This document shows positions 35,650-49,737 of a DNA stretch of 64,000 nucleotides, one piece after another. The DNA is from Arenicola marina (Eukaryota; Annelida; Polychaeta; Arenicolidae). The notes under the pieces are model-generated. The model made no database searches. It was not told the origin of the DNA and saw nothing but the letters and a program-made list of their open reading frames with translations. Within the stretch, counting starts at the first letter, position 1; each line of letters begins with the position of its first letter. The translations under genes and the position numbers were made by a program. Location of the stretch: the NCBI GenBank assembly GCA_964019135.1, contig OZ025248.1, forward strand, positions 43,331,670 to 43,395,669, given 5' to 3'.

Positions 35650-35850
35650 GCGCCCCCCTTTGGTGTGGTTAGCGCACTAGACCGCAGACCAATATGTATT
35701 GGGTTCGAATTCGGGCCTGGGAACCGATACTAATGTGGGCCATGTTTCACCCGTTCATCCTTCATCGTCCGGGAGGTTCCTTGGCCCAGTTTAGCCCGTT
35801 TGGTGTGCACAGAAGCGGCCTGAAACACCCAATTCATTCCTCTTGTCAAT
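35650..35850 (+). mobile_element. Second tRNA-derived SINE
   Basis: The head has an A-box-like TAGCGCACTAG at 35670-35680 and a B box GGTTCGAATTC at 35702-35712. The body differs from the SINE at 24590. It is probably not a functional tRNA, since I cannot fold a full cloverleaf with an acceptor stem. Boundaries are approximate. It sits in the intron just before the QGP-motif exon. Confidence 0.65.
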
Positions 35851-35875
35851 GGCTGCTTCACGGGATGGTGTGTGA

Positions 35876-36509
<634 letters not shown>

Positions 36510-39500
36510 GACTGTGCATTCCAGGAGCGCTGTGCCAAGTACTGGCCCTCTGACGGCGAACCCGTTTACATCACATGACACTGTGTATTCCAGGAGCGCT
36601 GTGCCATTTACTGGCCCTCTAAGGACGAGCCTGTTTACATCACATGACACTGCGTATTCCAGGGGCGCTGTGCCAAGTACTGGCCCTCTGACGGCCAGCC
36701 CGTTTACATCACATGACACTGTGTATTCCAGGAGCGCTGTGCCAAGTACTGGCCCTCTGACGACGAGCCCGTTTACATCACATGACACTGCGTATTCCAG
36801 GGGCGCTGTGCCAAGTACTGGCCCTCTGACGGCCAGCCCGTTTACATCACATGACACTGTGTATTCCAGGAGCGCTGTGCCAAGTACTGGCCCTCTGACG
36901 GCGCGCCCGTTTACATCACATGACTGTTTATTCCAGGAGCGCTGTGCCAAGTACCGGCCTTCTGACAGCGAGCCTGTTTACATCACATGACACTGCGTAT
37001 TCCAGGGGCGCTGTGCCAAGTACTGGCCCTCTGACGGCCAGCCCGTTTACATCACATGACACTGTGTATTCCAGGAGCGCTGTGCCAAGTACTGGCCCTC
37101 TGACGGCGCGCCCGTTTACATCACATGACTGTTTATTCCAGGAGCGCTGTGCCAAGTACCGGCCTTCTGACAGCGAGCCCGTTTACATCACATGACACTG
37201 TGTATTCCAGGAGCGCTGTGCCAAGTACTGGCCCTCTGACGGCGAGCCCCTTTACATCACATGACACTGTGTATTCCAGGAGCGCTGTGCCAAGTACTGG
37301 CCCTCTGACGGCGAGCCCGTTTACATCACATGACACTGTGTATTCCAGGAGCGCTGTGCCAAGTACTGGCCCTCTGACGGCGAGCCTGTTTACATCACAT
37401 GACACTGTGTATTCCAGGAGCCCTGTGCCAAGTACTGGCCCTCTGACGGCGAGCCCCTTTACATCACATGACACTGTGTATTCCAGGAGCGCTGTGCCAA
37501 GTACTGGCCCTCTGACGGTGAGCCCGTTTACATCACATGACACTGTGTATTCCAGGAGCGCTGTGCCAAGTACTGGCCCTCTGACGGCGAGCCCCTTTAC
37601 ATCACATGACACTGTGTATTCCAGGAGCGCTGTGCCAAGTACTGGCCCTCTGACGGCGAGCCTGTTTACATCACATGACACTGTGTATTCCAGGAGCGCT
37701 GTGCCAAGTACTGGCCCTCTGACGGCGAGCCTGTTTACATCACATGACACTGTGTATTCCAGGAGCGCTGTGCCAAGTACTGGCCCTCTGACGGCGAGCC
37801 TGTTTACATCACATGACACTGTGTATTCCAGGAGCGCTGTGCCAAGTACTGGCCCTCTGTCGGCGAGCCCGTTTACATCACATGACACTCTATTCCAGGA
37901 GCGCTGTGCCAAGTACTGGCCCTCTGTCGGCCAGCCTGTTTACATCACATGACACTGTGTATTCCAGGAGCGCTGTGCCAAGTACTGGCCCTCTGACGGC
38001 GAGCCCGTTTACATCACATGACACTGTGTATTCCAGGAGCCCTGTGCCAAGTACTGGCCCTCTGACGGGAAGCCTGTTTACATCACATGACACTGTGTAT
38101 TCCAGGAGCGCTGTGCCAAGTACTGGCCCTCTGACGGCCAGCCTGTTTACATCACATGACACTGTGTATTCCAGGAGCGCTGTGCCAAGTACTGGCCCTC
38201 TGACGGCGAGCCCTTTTACATCACATGACACTGTGTATTCCAGGAGCGCTGTGCCAAGTACTGGCCCTCTGACGGCGAGCCCGTTTACATCACATGACAC
38301 TGTGTATTCCAGGAGCCCTGTGCCAAGTACTGGCCCTCTGACGGCGAGCCTGTTTACATCACATGACACTGTGTATTCCAGGAGCGCTGTGCCAAGTACT
38401 GGCCCTCTGACGGCGAGCCTGTTTACATCACATGACACTGTGTATTCCAGGAGCGCTGTGCCAAGTACTGGCCCTCTGACGGCGAGCCTCTTTACATCAC
38501 ATGACACTGTGTATTCCAGGAGCGCTGTGCCAAGTACTGGCCCTCTGACGGCGAGCCCGTTTACATCACATGACACTGTGTATTCCAGGAGCGCTGTGCC
38601 AAGTACTGGCCCTCTGACGGGAAGCCTGTTTACATCACATGACACTGTGTATTCCAGGAGCGCTGTGCCAAGTACTGGCCCTCTGACGGGAAGCCTGTTT
38701 ACATCACATGACACTGTATTCTAGGAGCGCTGTGCCAAGTACTGGCCCTCTGACGGCCAGCCTGTTTACATCACATGACACTGTGTATTCCAGGAGCGCT
38801 GTGCCAAATACTGGCCCTCTGACGGCGAGCCCCTTTACATCACATGACACTGTGTATTCCAGGAGCGCTGTGCCAAGTACTGGCCCTCTGACGGCGAGCC
38901 CGTTTACATCACATGACACTGTGTATTCCAGGAGCCCTGTGCCAAGTACTGGCCCTCTGACGGCGAGCCTGTTTACATCACATGACACTGTGTATTCCAG
39001 GAGCGCTGTGCCAAGTGCTGGCCCTCTGACGGCGATCCGGTTTACATCACATGACACTGTGTATTCCAGGAGCGCTGTGCCAAGTACTGGCCCTCTGACG
39101 GCGAGCCTGTTTACATCACATGACACTGTGTATTCCAGGAGCGCTGTGCCAAATACTGGCCCTCTGACGGCCAGCCTGTTTACATCACATGACACTGTGT
39201 ATTCCAGGAGCGCTGTGCCAAGTACTGGCCCTCTGACGGCGAGCCCGTTTACATCACATGACACTGTGTATTCCAGGAGCGCTGTGCCAAGTACTGGCCC
39301 TCTGACGGCCAGCCTGTTTACATCACATGACACTGTGTATTCCAGGAGCGCTGTGCCAAGTACTGGCCCTCTGACGGCCAGCCTGTTTACATCACATGAC
39401 ACTGTGTATTCCAGGAGCGCTGTGCCAAGTACTGGCCCTCTGACGGCCAGCCTGTTTACATCACATGACACTGTGTATTCCAGGAGCGCTGTGCCAAGTA

Positions 39501-42500
39501 CTGGCCCTCTGACGGCGAGCCCGTTTACATCACATGACACTGTGTATTCCAGGAGCGCTGTGCCAAGTACTGGCCCTCTGACGGCGAGCCTGTTTACATC
39601 ACATGACACTGTGTATTCCAGGAGCGCTGTGCCAAGTACTGGCCCTCTGACGGCCAGCCTGTTTACATCACATGACACTGTGTATTCCAGGAGCGCTGTG
39701 CCAAGTACTGGCCCTCTGACGGCCAGCCTGTTTACATCACATGACACTGTGTATTCCAGGAGCGCTGTGCCAAGTACTGGCCCTCTGACGGCCAGCCTGT
39801 TTACATCACATGACACTGTGTATTCCAGGAGCGCTGTGCCAAGTACTGGCCCTCTGACGGCCAGCCTGTTTACATCACATGACACTGTGTATTCCAGGAG
39901 CGCTGTGCCAAGCACTGGCCCTCTGACGGCCAGCCTGTTTACATCACATGACACTGTGTATTCCAGGACCGCTGTGCCAAGTACTGGCCCTCTGACGGCC
40001 AGCCTGTTTACATCACATGACACTGTGTATTCCAGGAGCGCTGTGCCAAGTACTGGCCCTCTCACGGCGAGCCTGTTTACATCACATGACACTGTGTATT
40101 CCAGGAGCGCTGTGCCAAGTACTGGCCCTCTGACGGCGAGCCTGTTTACATCACATGACATTGTGTATTCCAGGAGCGCTGTGCCAAGTACTGGCCCTCT
40201 GACGGCGAGCCTCTTCACATCACATGACACTGTGTATTCCAGGAGCCCTGTGCCAAGTACTGGCCCTCTGACGGCGAGCCCGTTTACATCACATGACACT
40301 GTGTATTCCAGGAGCCCTGTGCCAAGTACTGGCCCTCTGACGGGAAGCCTGTTTACATCACATGACACTGTGTATTCCAGGAGCGCTGTGCCAAGTACTG
40401 GCCCTCTGACGGCCAGCCTGTTTACATCACATGACACTGTGTATTCCAGGAGCGCTGTGCCAAGTACTGGCCCTCTGACGGCGAGCCCTTTTACATCACA
40501 TGACACTGTGTATTCCAGGAGCGCTGTGCCAAGTACTGGCCCTCTGACGGCGAGCCCGTTTACATCACATGACACTGTGTATTCCAGGAGCCCTTTGCCA
40601 AGTACTGGCCCTCTGACGGCGAGCCTGTTTACATCACATGACACTGTGTATTCCAGGAGCGCTGTGCCAAGTACTGGCCCTCTGACGGCGAGCCTGTTTA
40701 CATCACATGACACTGTGTATTCCAGGAGCGCTGTGCCAAGTACTGGCCCTCTGACGGCGAGCCTCTTTACATCACATGACACTGTGTATTCCAGGAGCGC
40801 TGTGCCAAGTACGGGCCCTCTGACGGCGAGCCCGTTTACATCACATGACACTGTGTATTCCAGGAGCCCTGTGCCAAGTACTGGCCCTCTGACGGGAAGC
40901 CTGTTTACATCACATGACACTGTGTATTCCAGGAGCGCTGTGCCAAGTACTGGCCCTCTGACGGGAAGCCTGTTTACATCACATGACACTGTATTCTAGG
41001 AGCGCTGTGCCAAGTACTGGCCCTCTGACGGCCAGCCTGTTTACATCACATGACACTGTGTATTCCAGGAGCGCTGTGCCAAGTACTGGCCCTCTGACGG
41101 CGAGCCCCTTTACATCACATGGCACTGTGTATTCCAGGAGCGCTGTGCCAAGTACTGGCCCTCTGACGGCGAGCCTGTTTACATCACATGACATTGTGTA
41201 TTCCAGGAGCGCTGTGCCAAGTACTGGCCCTCTGACGGCGAGCCTCTTCACATCACATGACACTGTGTATTCCAGGAGCGCTGTGCCAAGTACTGGCCCT
41301 CTGACGGCGAGCCCGTTTACATCACATGACACTGTGTATTCCAGGAGCCCTGTGCCAAGTACTGGCCCTCTGACGGGAAGCCTGTTTACATCACATGACA
41401 CTGTGTATTCCAGGAGCGCTGTGCCAAGTACTGGCCCTCTGACGGCCAGCCTGTTTACATCACATGACACTGTGTATTCCAGGAGCGCTGTGCCAAGTAC
41501 TGGCCCTCTGACGGCGAGCCCTTTTACATCACATGACACTGTGTATTCCAGGAGCGCTGTGCCAAGTACTGGCCCTCTGACGGCGAGCCCGTTTACATCA
41601 CATGACACTGTGTATTCCAGGAGCCCTGTGCCAAGTACTGGCCCTCTGACGGCCAGCCTGTTTACATCACATGACACTGTGTATTCCAGGAGCGCTGTGC
41701 CAAGTACTGGCCCTCTGACGGCGAGCCTCTTTACATCACATGACACTGTGTATTCCAGGAGCGCTGTGCCAAGTACTGGCCCTCTGACGGCGAGCCTCTT
41801 TACATCACATGACACTGTGTATTCCAGGAGCGCTGTGCCAAGTACGGGCCCTCTGACGGCGAGCCCGTTTACATCACATGACACTGTGTATTCCAGGAGC
41901 CCTGTGCCAAGTACTGGCCCTCTGACGGGAAGCCTGTTTACATCACATGACACTGTGTATTCCAGGAGCGCTGTGCCAAGTACTGGCCCTCTGACGGGAA
42001 GCCTGTTTACATCACATGACACTGTATTCTAGGAGCGCTGTGCCAAGTACTGGCCCTCTGACGGCCAGCCTGTTTACATCACATGACACTGTGTATTCCA
42101 GGAGCGCTGTGCCAAGTACTGGCCCTCTGACGGCGAGCCCCTTTACATCACATGACACTGTGTATTCCAGGAGCGCTGTGCCAAGTACTGGCCCTCTGAT
42201 GGCGAGCCCGTTTACATCACATGACACTGTGTATTCCAGGAGCCCTGTGCCAAGTACTGGCCCTCTGACGGCGAGCCTGTTTACATCACATGACACTGTG
42301 TATTCCAGGAGCGCTGTGCCAAGTGCTGGCCCTCTGACGGAGAGCCGGTTTACATCACATGACACTGTGTATTCCAGGAGCGCTGTGCCAAGTACTGGCC
42401 CTCTGACGGCGAGCCTGTTTACATCACATGACACTGTGTATTCCAGGAGCGCTGTGCCAAGTACTGGCCCTCTGACGGCCAGCCTGTTTACATCACATGA

Positions 42501-45500
42501 CACTGTGTATTCCAGGAGCGCTGTGCCAAGTACTGGCCCTCTGACGGCGAGCCCGTTTACATCACATGACACTGTGTATTCCAGGAGCGCTGTGCCAAGT
42601 ACTGGCCCTCTGACGGCCAGCCTGTTTACATCACATGACACTGTGTATTCCAGGAGCGCTGTGCCAAGTACTGGCCCTCTGACGGCCAGCCTGTTTACAT
42701 CACATGACACTGTGTATTCCAGGAGCGCTGTGCCAAGTACTGGCCCTCTGACGGCCAGCCTGTTTACATCACATGACACTGTGTATTCCAGGAGCGCTGT
42801 GCCAAGTACTGGCCCTCTGTCGGCGAGCCCGTTTACATCACATGACACTCTATTCCAGGAGCGCTGTGCCAAGTACTGGCCCTCTGTCGGCCAGCCTGTT
42901 TACATCACATGACACTGTGTATTCCAGGAGCGCTGTGCCAAGTACTGGCCCTCTGACGGCGAGCCCGTTTACATCACATGACACTGTGTATTCCAGGAGC
43001 CCTGTGCCAAGTACTGGCCCTCTGACGGGAAGCCTGTTTACATCACATGACACTGTGTATTCCAGGAGCGCTGTGCCAAGTACTGGCCCTCTGACGGCCA
43101 GCCTGTTTACATCACATGACACTGTGTATTCCAGGAGCGCTGTGCCAAGTACTGGCCCTCTGACGGCGAGCCCTTTTACATCACATGACACTGTGTATTC
43201 CAGGAGCGCTGTGCCAAGTACTGGCCCTCTGACGGCGAGCCCGTTTACATCACATGACACTGTGTATTCCAGGAGCCCTGTGCCAAGTACTGGCCCTCTG
43301 ACGGCGAGCCTGTTTACATCACATGACACTGTGTATTCCAGGAGCGCTGTGCCAAGTACTGGCCCTCTGACGGCGAGCCTGTTTACATCACATGACACTG
43401 TGTATTCCAGGAGCGCTGTGCCAAGTACTGGCCCTCTGACGGCGAGCCTCTTTACATCACATGACACTGTGTATTCCAGGAGCGCTGTGCCAAGTACTGG
43501 CCCTCTGACGGCGAGCCCGTTTACATCACATGACACTGTGTATTCCAGGAGCGCTGTGCCAAGTACTGGCCCTCTGACGGGAAGCCTGTTTACATCACAT
43601 GACACTGTGTATTCCAGGAGCGCTGTGCCAAGTACTGGCCCTCTGACGGGAAGCCTGTTTACATCACATGACACTGTATTCTAGGAGCGCTGTGCCAAGT
43701 ACTGGCCCTCTGACGGCCAGCCTGTTTACATCACATGACACTGTGTATTCCAGGAGCGCTGTGCCAAATACTGGCCCTCTGACGGCGAGCCCCTTTACAT
43801 CACATGACACTGTGTATTCCAGGAGCGCTGTGCCAAGTACTGGCCCTCTGACGGCGAGCCCGTTTACATCACATGACACTGTGTATTCCAGGAGCCCTGT
43901 GCCAAGTACTGGCCCTCTGACGGCGAGCCTGTTTACATCACATGACACTGTGTATTCCAGGAGCGCTGTGCCAAGTGCTGGCCCTCTGACGGCGATCCGG
44001 TTTACATCACATGACACTGTGTATTCCAGGAGCGCTGTGCCAAGTACTGGCCCTCTGACGGCGAGCCTGTTTACATCACATGACACTGTGTATTCCAGGA
44101 GCGCTGTGCCAAATACTGGCCCTCTGACGGCCAGCCTGTTTACATCACATGACACTGTGTATTCCAGGAGCGCTGTGCCAAGTACTGGCCCTCTGACGGC
44201 GAGCCCGTTTACATCACATGACACTGTGTATTCCAGGAGCGCTGTGCCAAGTACTGGCCCTCTGACGGCGAGCCTGTTTACATCACATGACACTGTGTAT
44301 TCCAGGAGCGCTGTGCCAAGTACTGGCCCTCTGACGGCCAGCCTGTTTACATCACATGACACTGTGTATTCCAGGAGCGCTGTGCCAAGTACTGGCCCTC
44401 TGACGGCCAGCCTGTTTACATCACATGACACTGTGTATTCCAGGAGCGCTGTGCCAAGTACTGGCCCTCTGACGGCGAGCCCGTTTACATCACATGACAC
44501 TGTGTATTCCAGGAGCCCTGTGCCAAGTACTGGCCCTCTGACGGCGAGCCTGTTTACATCACATGACACTGTGTATTCCAGGAGCGCTGTGCCAAGTACT
44601 GGCCCTCTGACGGCCAGCCTGTTTACATCACATGACACTGTGTATTCCAGGAGCGCTGTGCCAAGTACTGGCCCTCTGACGGCCAGCCTGTTTACATCAC
44701 ATGACACTGTGTATTCCAGGAGCGCTGTGCCAAGTACTGGCCCTCTGACGGCCAGCCTGTTTACATCACATGACACTGTGTATTCCAGGAGCGCTGTGCC
44801 AAGTACTGGCCCTCTGACGGCCAGCCTGTTTACATCACATGACACTGTGTATTCCAGGAGCGCTGTGCCAAGCACTGGCCCTCTGACGGCCAGCCTGTTT
44901 ACATCACATGACACTGTGTATTCCAGGACCGCTGTGCCAAGTACTGGCCCTCTGACGGCCAGCCTGTTTACATCACATGACACTGTGTATTCCAGGAGCG
45001 CTGTGCCAAGTACTGGCCCTCTCACGGCGAGCCTGTTTACATCACATGACACTGTGTATTCCAGGAGCGCTGTGCCAAGTACTGGCCCTCTGACGGCGAG
45101 CCTGTTTACATCACATGACATTGTGTATTCCAGGAGCGCTGTGCCAAGTACTGGCCCTCTGACGGCGAGCCTCTTCACATCACATGACACTGTGTATTCC
45201 AGGAGCCCTGTGCCAAGTACTGGCCCTCTGACGGCGAGCCCGTTTACATCACATGACACTGTGTATTCCAGGAGCCCTGTGCCAAGTACTGGCCCTCTGA
45301 CGGGAAGCCTGTTTACATCACATGACACTGTGTATTCCAGGAGCGCTGTGCCAAGTACTGGCCCTCTGACGGCCAGCCTGTTTACATCACATGACACTGT
45401 GTATTCCAGGAGCGCTGTGCCAAGTACTGGCCCTCTGACGGCGAGCCCTTTTACATCACATGACACTGTGTATTCCAGGAGCGCTGTGCCAAGTACTGGC

Positions 45501-48500
45501 CCTCTGACGGCGAGCCCGTTTACATCACATGACACTGTGTATTCCAGGAGCCCTTTGCCAAGTACTGGCCCTCTGACGGCGAGCCTGTTTACATCACATG
45601 ACACTGTGTATTCCAGGAGCGCTGTGCCAAGTACTGGCCCTCTGACGGCGAGCCTGTTTACATCACATGACACTGTGTATTCCAGGAGCGCTGTGCCAAG
45701 TACTGGCCCTCTGACGGCGAGCCTCTTTACATCACATGACACTGTGTATTCCAGGAGCGCTGTGCCAAGTACGGGCCCTCTGACGGCGAGCCCGTTTACA
45801 TCACATGACACTGTGTATTCCAGGAGCCCTGTGCCAAGTACTGGCCCTCTGACGGGAAGCCTGTTTACATCACATGACACTGTGTATTCCAGGAGCGCTG
45901 TGCCAAGTACTGGCCCTCTGACGGGAAGCCTGTTTACATCACATGACACTGTATTCTAGGAGCGCTGTGCCAAGTACTGGCCCTCTGACGGCCAGCCTGT
46001 TTACATCACATGACACTGTGTATTCCAGGAGCGCTGTGCCAAGTACTGGCCCTCTGACGGCGAGCCCCTTTACATCACATGGCACTGTGTATTCCAGGAG
46101 CGCTGTGCCAAGTACTGGCCCTCTGACGGCGAGCCTGTTTACATCACATGACATTGTGTATTCCAGGAGCGCTGTGCCAAGTACTGGCCCTCTGACGGCG
46201 AGCCTCTTCACATCACATGACACTGTGTATTCCAGGAGCGCTGTGCCAAGTACTGGCCCTCTGACGGCGAGCCCGTTTACATCACATGACACTGTGTATT
46301 CCAGGAGCCCTGTGCCAAGTACTGGCCCTCTGACGGGAAGCCTGTTTACATCACATGACACTGTGTATTCCAGGAGCGCTGTGCCAAGTACTGGCCCTCT
46401 GACGGCCAGCCTGTTTACATCACATGACACTGTGTATTCCAGGAGCGCTGTGCCAAGTACTGGCCCTCTGACGGCGAGCCCTTTTACATCACATGACACT
46501 GTGTATTCCAGGAGCGCTGTGCCAAGTACTGGCCCTCTGACGGCGAGCCCGTTTACATCACATGACACTGTGTATTCCAGGAGCCCTGTGCCAAGTACTG
46601 GCCCTCTGACGGCCAGCCTGTTTACATCACATGACACTGTGTATTCCAGGAGCGCTGTGCCAAGTACTGGCCCTCTGACGGCGAGCCTCTTTACATCACA
46701 TGACACTGTGTATTCCAGGAGCGCTGTGCCAAGTACTGGCCCTCTGACGGCGAGCCTCTTTACATCACATGACACTGTGTATTCCAGGAGCGCTGTGCCA
46801 AGTACGGGCCCTCTGACGGCGAGCCCGTTTACATCACATGACACTGTGTATTCCAGGAGCCCTGTGCCAAGTACTGGCCCTCTGACGGGAAGCCTGTTTA
46901 CATCACATGACACTGTGTATTCCAGGAGCGCTGTGCCAAGTACTGGCCCTCTGACGGGAAGCCTGTTTACATCACATGACACTGTATTCTAGGAGCGCTG
47001 TGCCAAGTACTGGCCCTCTGACGGCCAGCCTGTTTACATCACATGACACTGTGTATTCCAGGAGCGCTGTGCCAAGTACTGGCCCTCTGACGGCGAGCCC
47101 CTTTACATCACATGACACTGTGTATTCCAGGAGCGCTGTGCCAAGTACTGGCCCTCTGATGGCGAGCCCGTTTACATCACATGACACTGTGTATTCCAGG
47201 AGCCCTGTGCCAAGTACTGGCCCTCTGACGGCGAGCCTGTTTACATCACATGACACTGTGTATTCCAGGAGCGCTGTGCCAAGTGCTGGCCCTCTGACGG
47301 CGAGCCGGTTTACATCACATGACACTGTGTATTCCAGGAGCGCTGTGCCAAGTACTGGCCCTCTGACGGCGAGCCTGTTTACATCACATGACACTGTGTA
47401 TTCCAGGAGCGCTGTGCCAAGTACTGGCCCTCTGACGGCCAGCCTGTTTACATCACATGACACTGTGTATTCCAGGAGCGCTGTGCCAAGTACTGGCCCT
47501 CTGACGGCGAGCCCGTTTACATCACATGACACTGTGTATTCCAGGAGCGCTGTGCCAAGTACTGGCCCTCTGACGGCCAGCCTGTTTACATCACATGACA
47601 CTGTGTATTCCAGGAGCGCTGTGCCAAGTACTGGCCCTCTGACGGCCAGCCTGTTTACATCACATGACACTGTGTATTCCAGGAGCGCTGTGCCAAGTAC
47701 TGGCCCTCTGACGGCCAGCCTGTTTACATCACATGACACTGTGTATTCCAGGAGCGTTGTGCCAAGTACTGGCCCTCTGACGGCCAGCCTGTTTACATCA
47801 CATGACACTGTGTATTCCAGGAGCGCTGTGCCAAGTACTGGCCCTCTGACGGCCAGCCTGTTTACATCACATGACACTGTGTATTCCAGGAGCGCTGTGC
47901 CATTACTGGCCCTCTGACGGCCAGCCTGTTTACATCACATGACACTGTGTATTCCAGGAGCGCTGTGCCAAGTACTGGCCCTCTGACGGCCAGCCTGTTT
48001 ACATCACATGACACTGTGTATTCCAGGAGCGCTGTGCCAAGTACTGGCCCTCTGACGGCGAGCCTGTTTACATCACATGACACTGTGTATTCCAGGAGCG
48101 CTGTGCCAAGTACTGGCCCTCTGACGGCGAGCCTGTTTACATCACATGACACTGTGTATTCCAGGAGCGCTGTGCCAAGTACTGGCCCTCTGACGAAGAG
48201 CCCGTTTGCATCACATGATACTGTGTATTCCAGGAGCGCTGTGCCAAGTATTGGCCCTCTGACGGCGAGCCCGTTTACATCACATGACACTGTGTATTCC
48301 AGGAGCGCTGTGCCAAGTACTGGCCCTCTGACGAAGAGCCCGTTTGCATCACATGATACTGTGTATTCCAGGAGCGCTGTGCCAAGTACTGGCCCTCTGA
48401 CGGCGAGCCTGTTTACATCACATGACACTGTGTATTCCAGGAGCGCTGTGCCAAGTACTGGCCCTCTGACGGCCAGCCTGTTTACATCACATGACACTGT

Positions 48501-48923
48501 GTATTCCAGGAGCGCTGTGCCAAGTACTGGCCCTCTGACGGCCAGCCTGTTTACATCACATGACACTGTGTATTCCAGGAGCGCTGTGCCAAGTACTGGC
48601 CCTCTGACGGCCAGCCTGTTTACATCACATGACACTGTGTATTCCAGGAGCGCTGTGCCAAGTACTGGCCCTCTGACGGCGAGCCTGTTTACATCACATG
48701 ACACTGTGTATTCCAGGAGCGCTGTGCCAAGTACTGGCCCTCTGACGGCCAGCCTGTTTACATCACATGACACTGTGTATTCCAGGAGCGCTGTGCCAAG
48801 TACTGGCCCTCTGACGGCCAGCCTGTTTACATCACATGACACTGTGTATTCCAGGAGCGCTGTGCCAAGTACTGGCCCTCTGACGGCCAGCCTGTTTACA
48901 TCACATGACACTGTGTATTCCAG
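36510..48923 (+). repeat. 69-bp minisatellite made of a duplicated 3' splice site and exon start, about 180 copies
   Basis: Each unit is about 27 bp of intron end (ACATCACATGACACTGTGTA then TTCCAG) followed by 42 bp identical or nearly identical to the start of the exon at 48924 (GAGCGCTGTGCCAAGTACTG, then GCCCTCTGACGGCGAGCC and GTTTAC). Every copy therefore contains a full acceptor and codes ERCAKYWPSDGEPVYIT followed by an in-frame TGA; no copy has a usable donor. Units vary mainly at the E/Q/K codon and synonymous sites. A 4,960-bp higher-order repeat (72 monomers, four of them 2 bp short) is present twice, 37886-42845 and 42846-47805, nearly identical. The last acceptor, at 48923, is the genuine one. 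Confidence 0.96.
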
Positions 48924-49046
48924 GAGCGCTGTGCCAAGTACTGGCCCTCTGACGGCGAGCCCGTTTACTTCGGCGACCTGCAAGTCCAGATGCGATCGGA
49001 GTCTGTTCTGGACACCTACGTCATCCGGGTCTTCGACGTCCGCTTG
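48924..49046 (+). CDS. Receptor PTP exon: CAKYWP motif, source of the 69-bp array
   Basis: Acceptor GTGTATTCCAG, donor CGCTTG|GTGAGT; phase 0 at both ends, 41 codons. Reads ERCAKYWPSDGEPVYF, then GDLQVQMRSESVLDTYVIRV and FDVRL. The 'KC--YWP' strand follows the IVMLT exon in all receptor phosphatases. Its first 42 bases are those amplified in the preceding array; the coding sequence departs from the repeat at GTTTACTTCGG, where the repeat has GTTTACATCAC. Only this copy has a downstream donor within exon-like distance without an intervening stop. Confidence 0.96.
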
Positions 49047-49737
49047 GTGAGTAGTCAACACGGCTGGTTCCACCTAATCATGGTCACAGAGTGAAAGAAC
49101 GCTTTTTGTATGTTGCTAATACCGTTCTATAAGTACTACATTCCGTACTTTCCGCCCCACGGTTACACCTTAACACTAACCTGAGTCTATGAGGTGGACT
49201 ATTAGCTATACGATGATACTCATTAACAGCTTAAAATCATCAATTTCCTTTTTTCTGTTTATCTCATTGATGATGGTTTATCTATGTATACCGGACTTGT
49301 GACAACATACCATGCTTGACATTAAGGTGAAAGTGTATGCTTTGAGCCCCAACAATGTGGATGAATTATCATTCTGTTTGCCACTATCAGCCAACCGCAT
49401 ATCAGGTGTGTATATTTATCCCTTATTGTTGTCAAGGTGTGTTAAAATGCCCAGCGGCATTTTATCAGGCCTCCACTGCCATTAGGGGTGGTTACTCCAG
49501 AAACCTCGTGGCGCCCCCTGTCCGCATGGACCTGCAATCTGCATGCCCCTGCTGGACGTAGACTTGGCCAGACGGCTAGATAATCCTCCTTTCTTTGCAG
49601 TACAAAAAGGCTTTCTGTATATATATACCGTATTTATAATCACACTTTCCTTGAGTTTATCATTAATTTACTTTCAATGATTTTCGCATCTGTCGCCTTC
49701 CGCTCATCGCTACAATATTAGTTTTTTTGTTGGCCTG
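49047..49737. other. Intron, no feature seen
   Basis: Unique intron sequence between the CAKYWP exon and the next minisatellite. Confidence 0.6.

Noticed and set aside
35666..35712. A functional tRNA gene
   Set aside because: A and B boxes are present, but no acceptor stem closure is visible and the sequence continues into a SINE body.
38704..45959. Open frames up to 763 codons in the 69-bp array
   Set aside because: They read out of the exon frame across splice-site copies, and equally long ones occur on the other strand. The genuine coding frame of the unit has a TGA in every copy.
36510..48923. An array of many real alternative exons (as in Dscam-type genes)
   Set aside because: Copies code almost the same 17 residues, have no donor and end in a stop, so they cannot serve as interchangeable coding exons.
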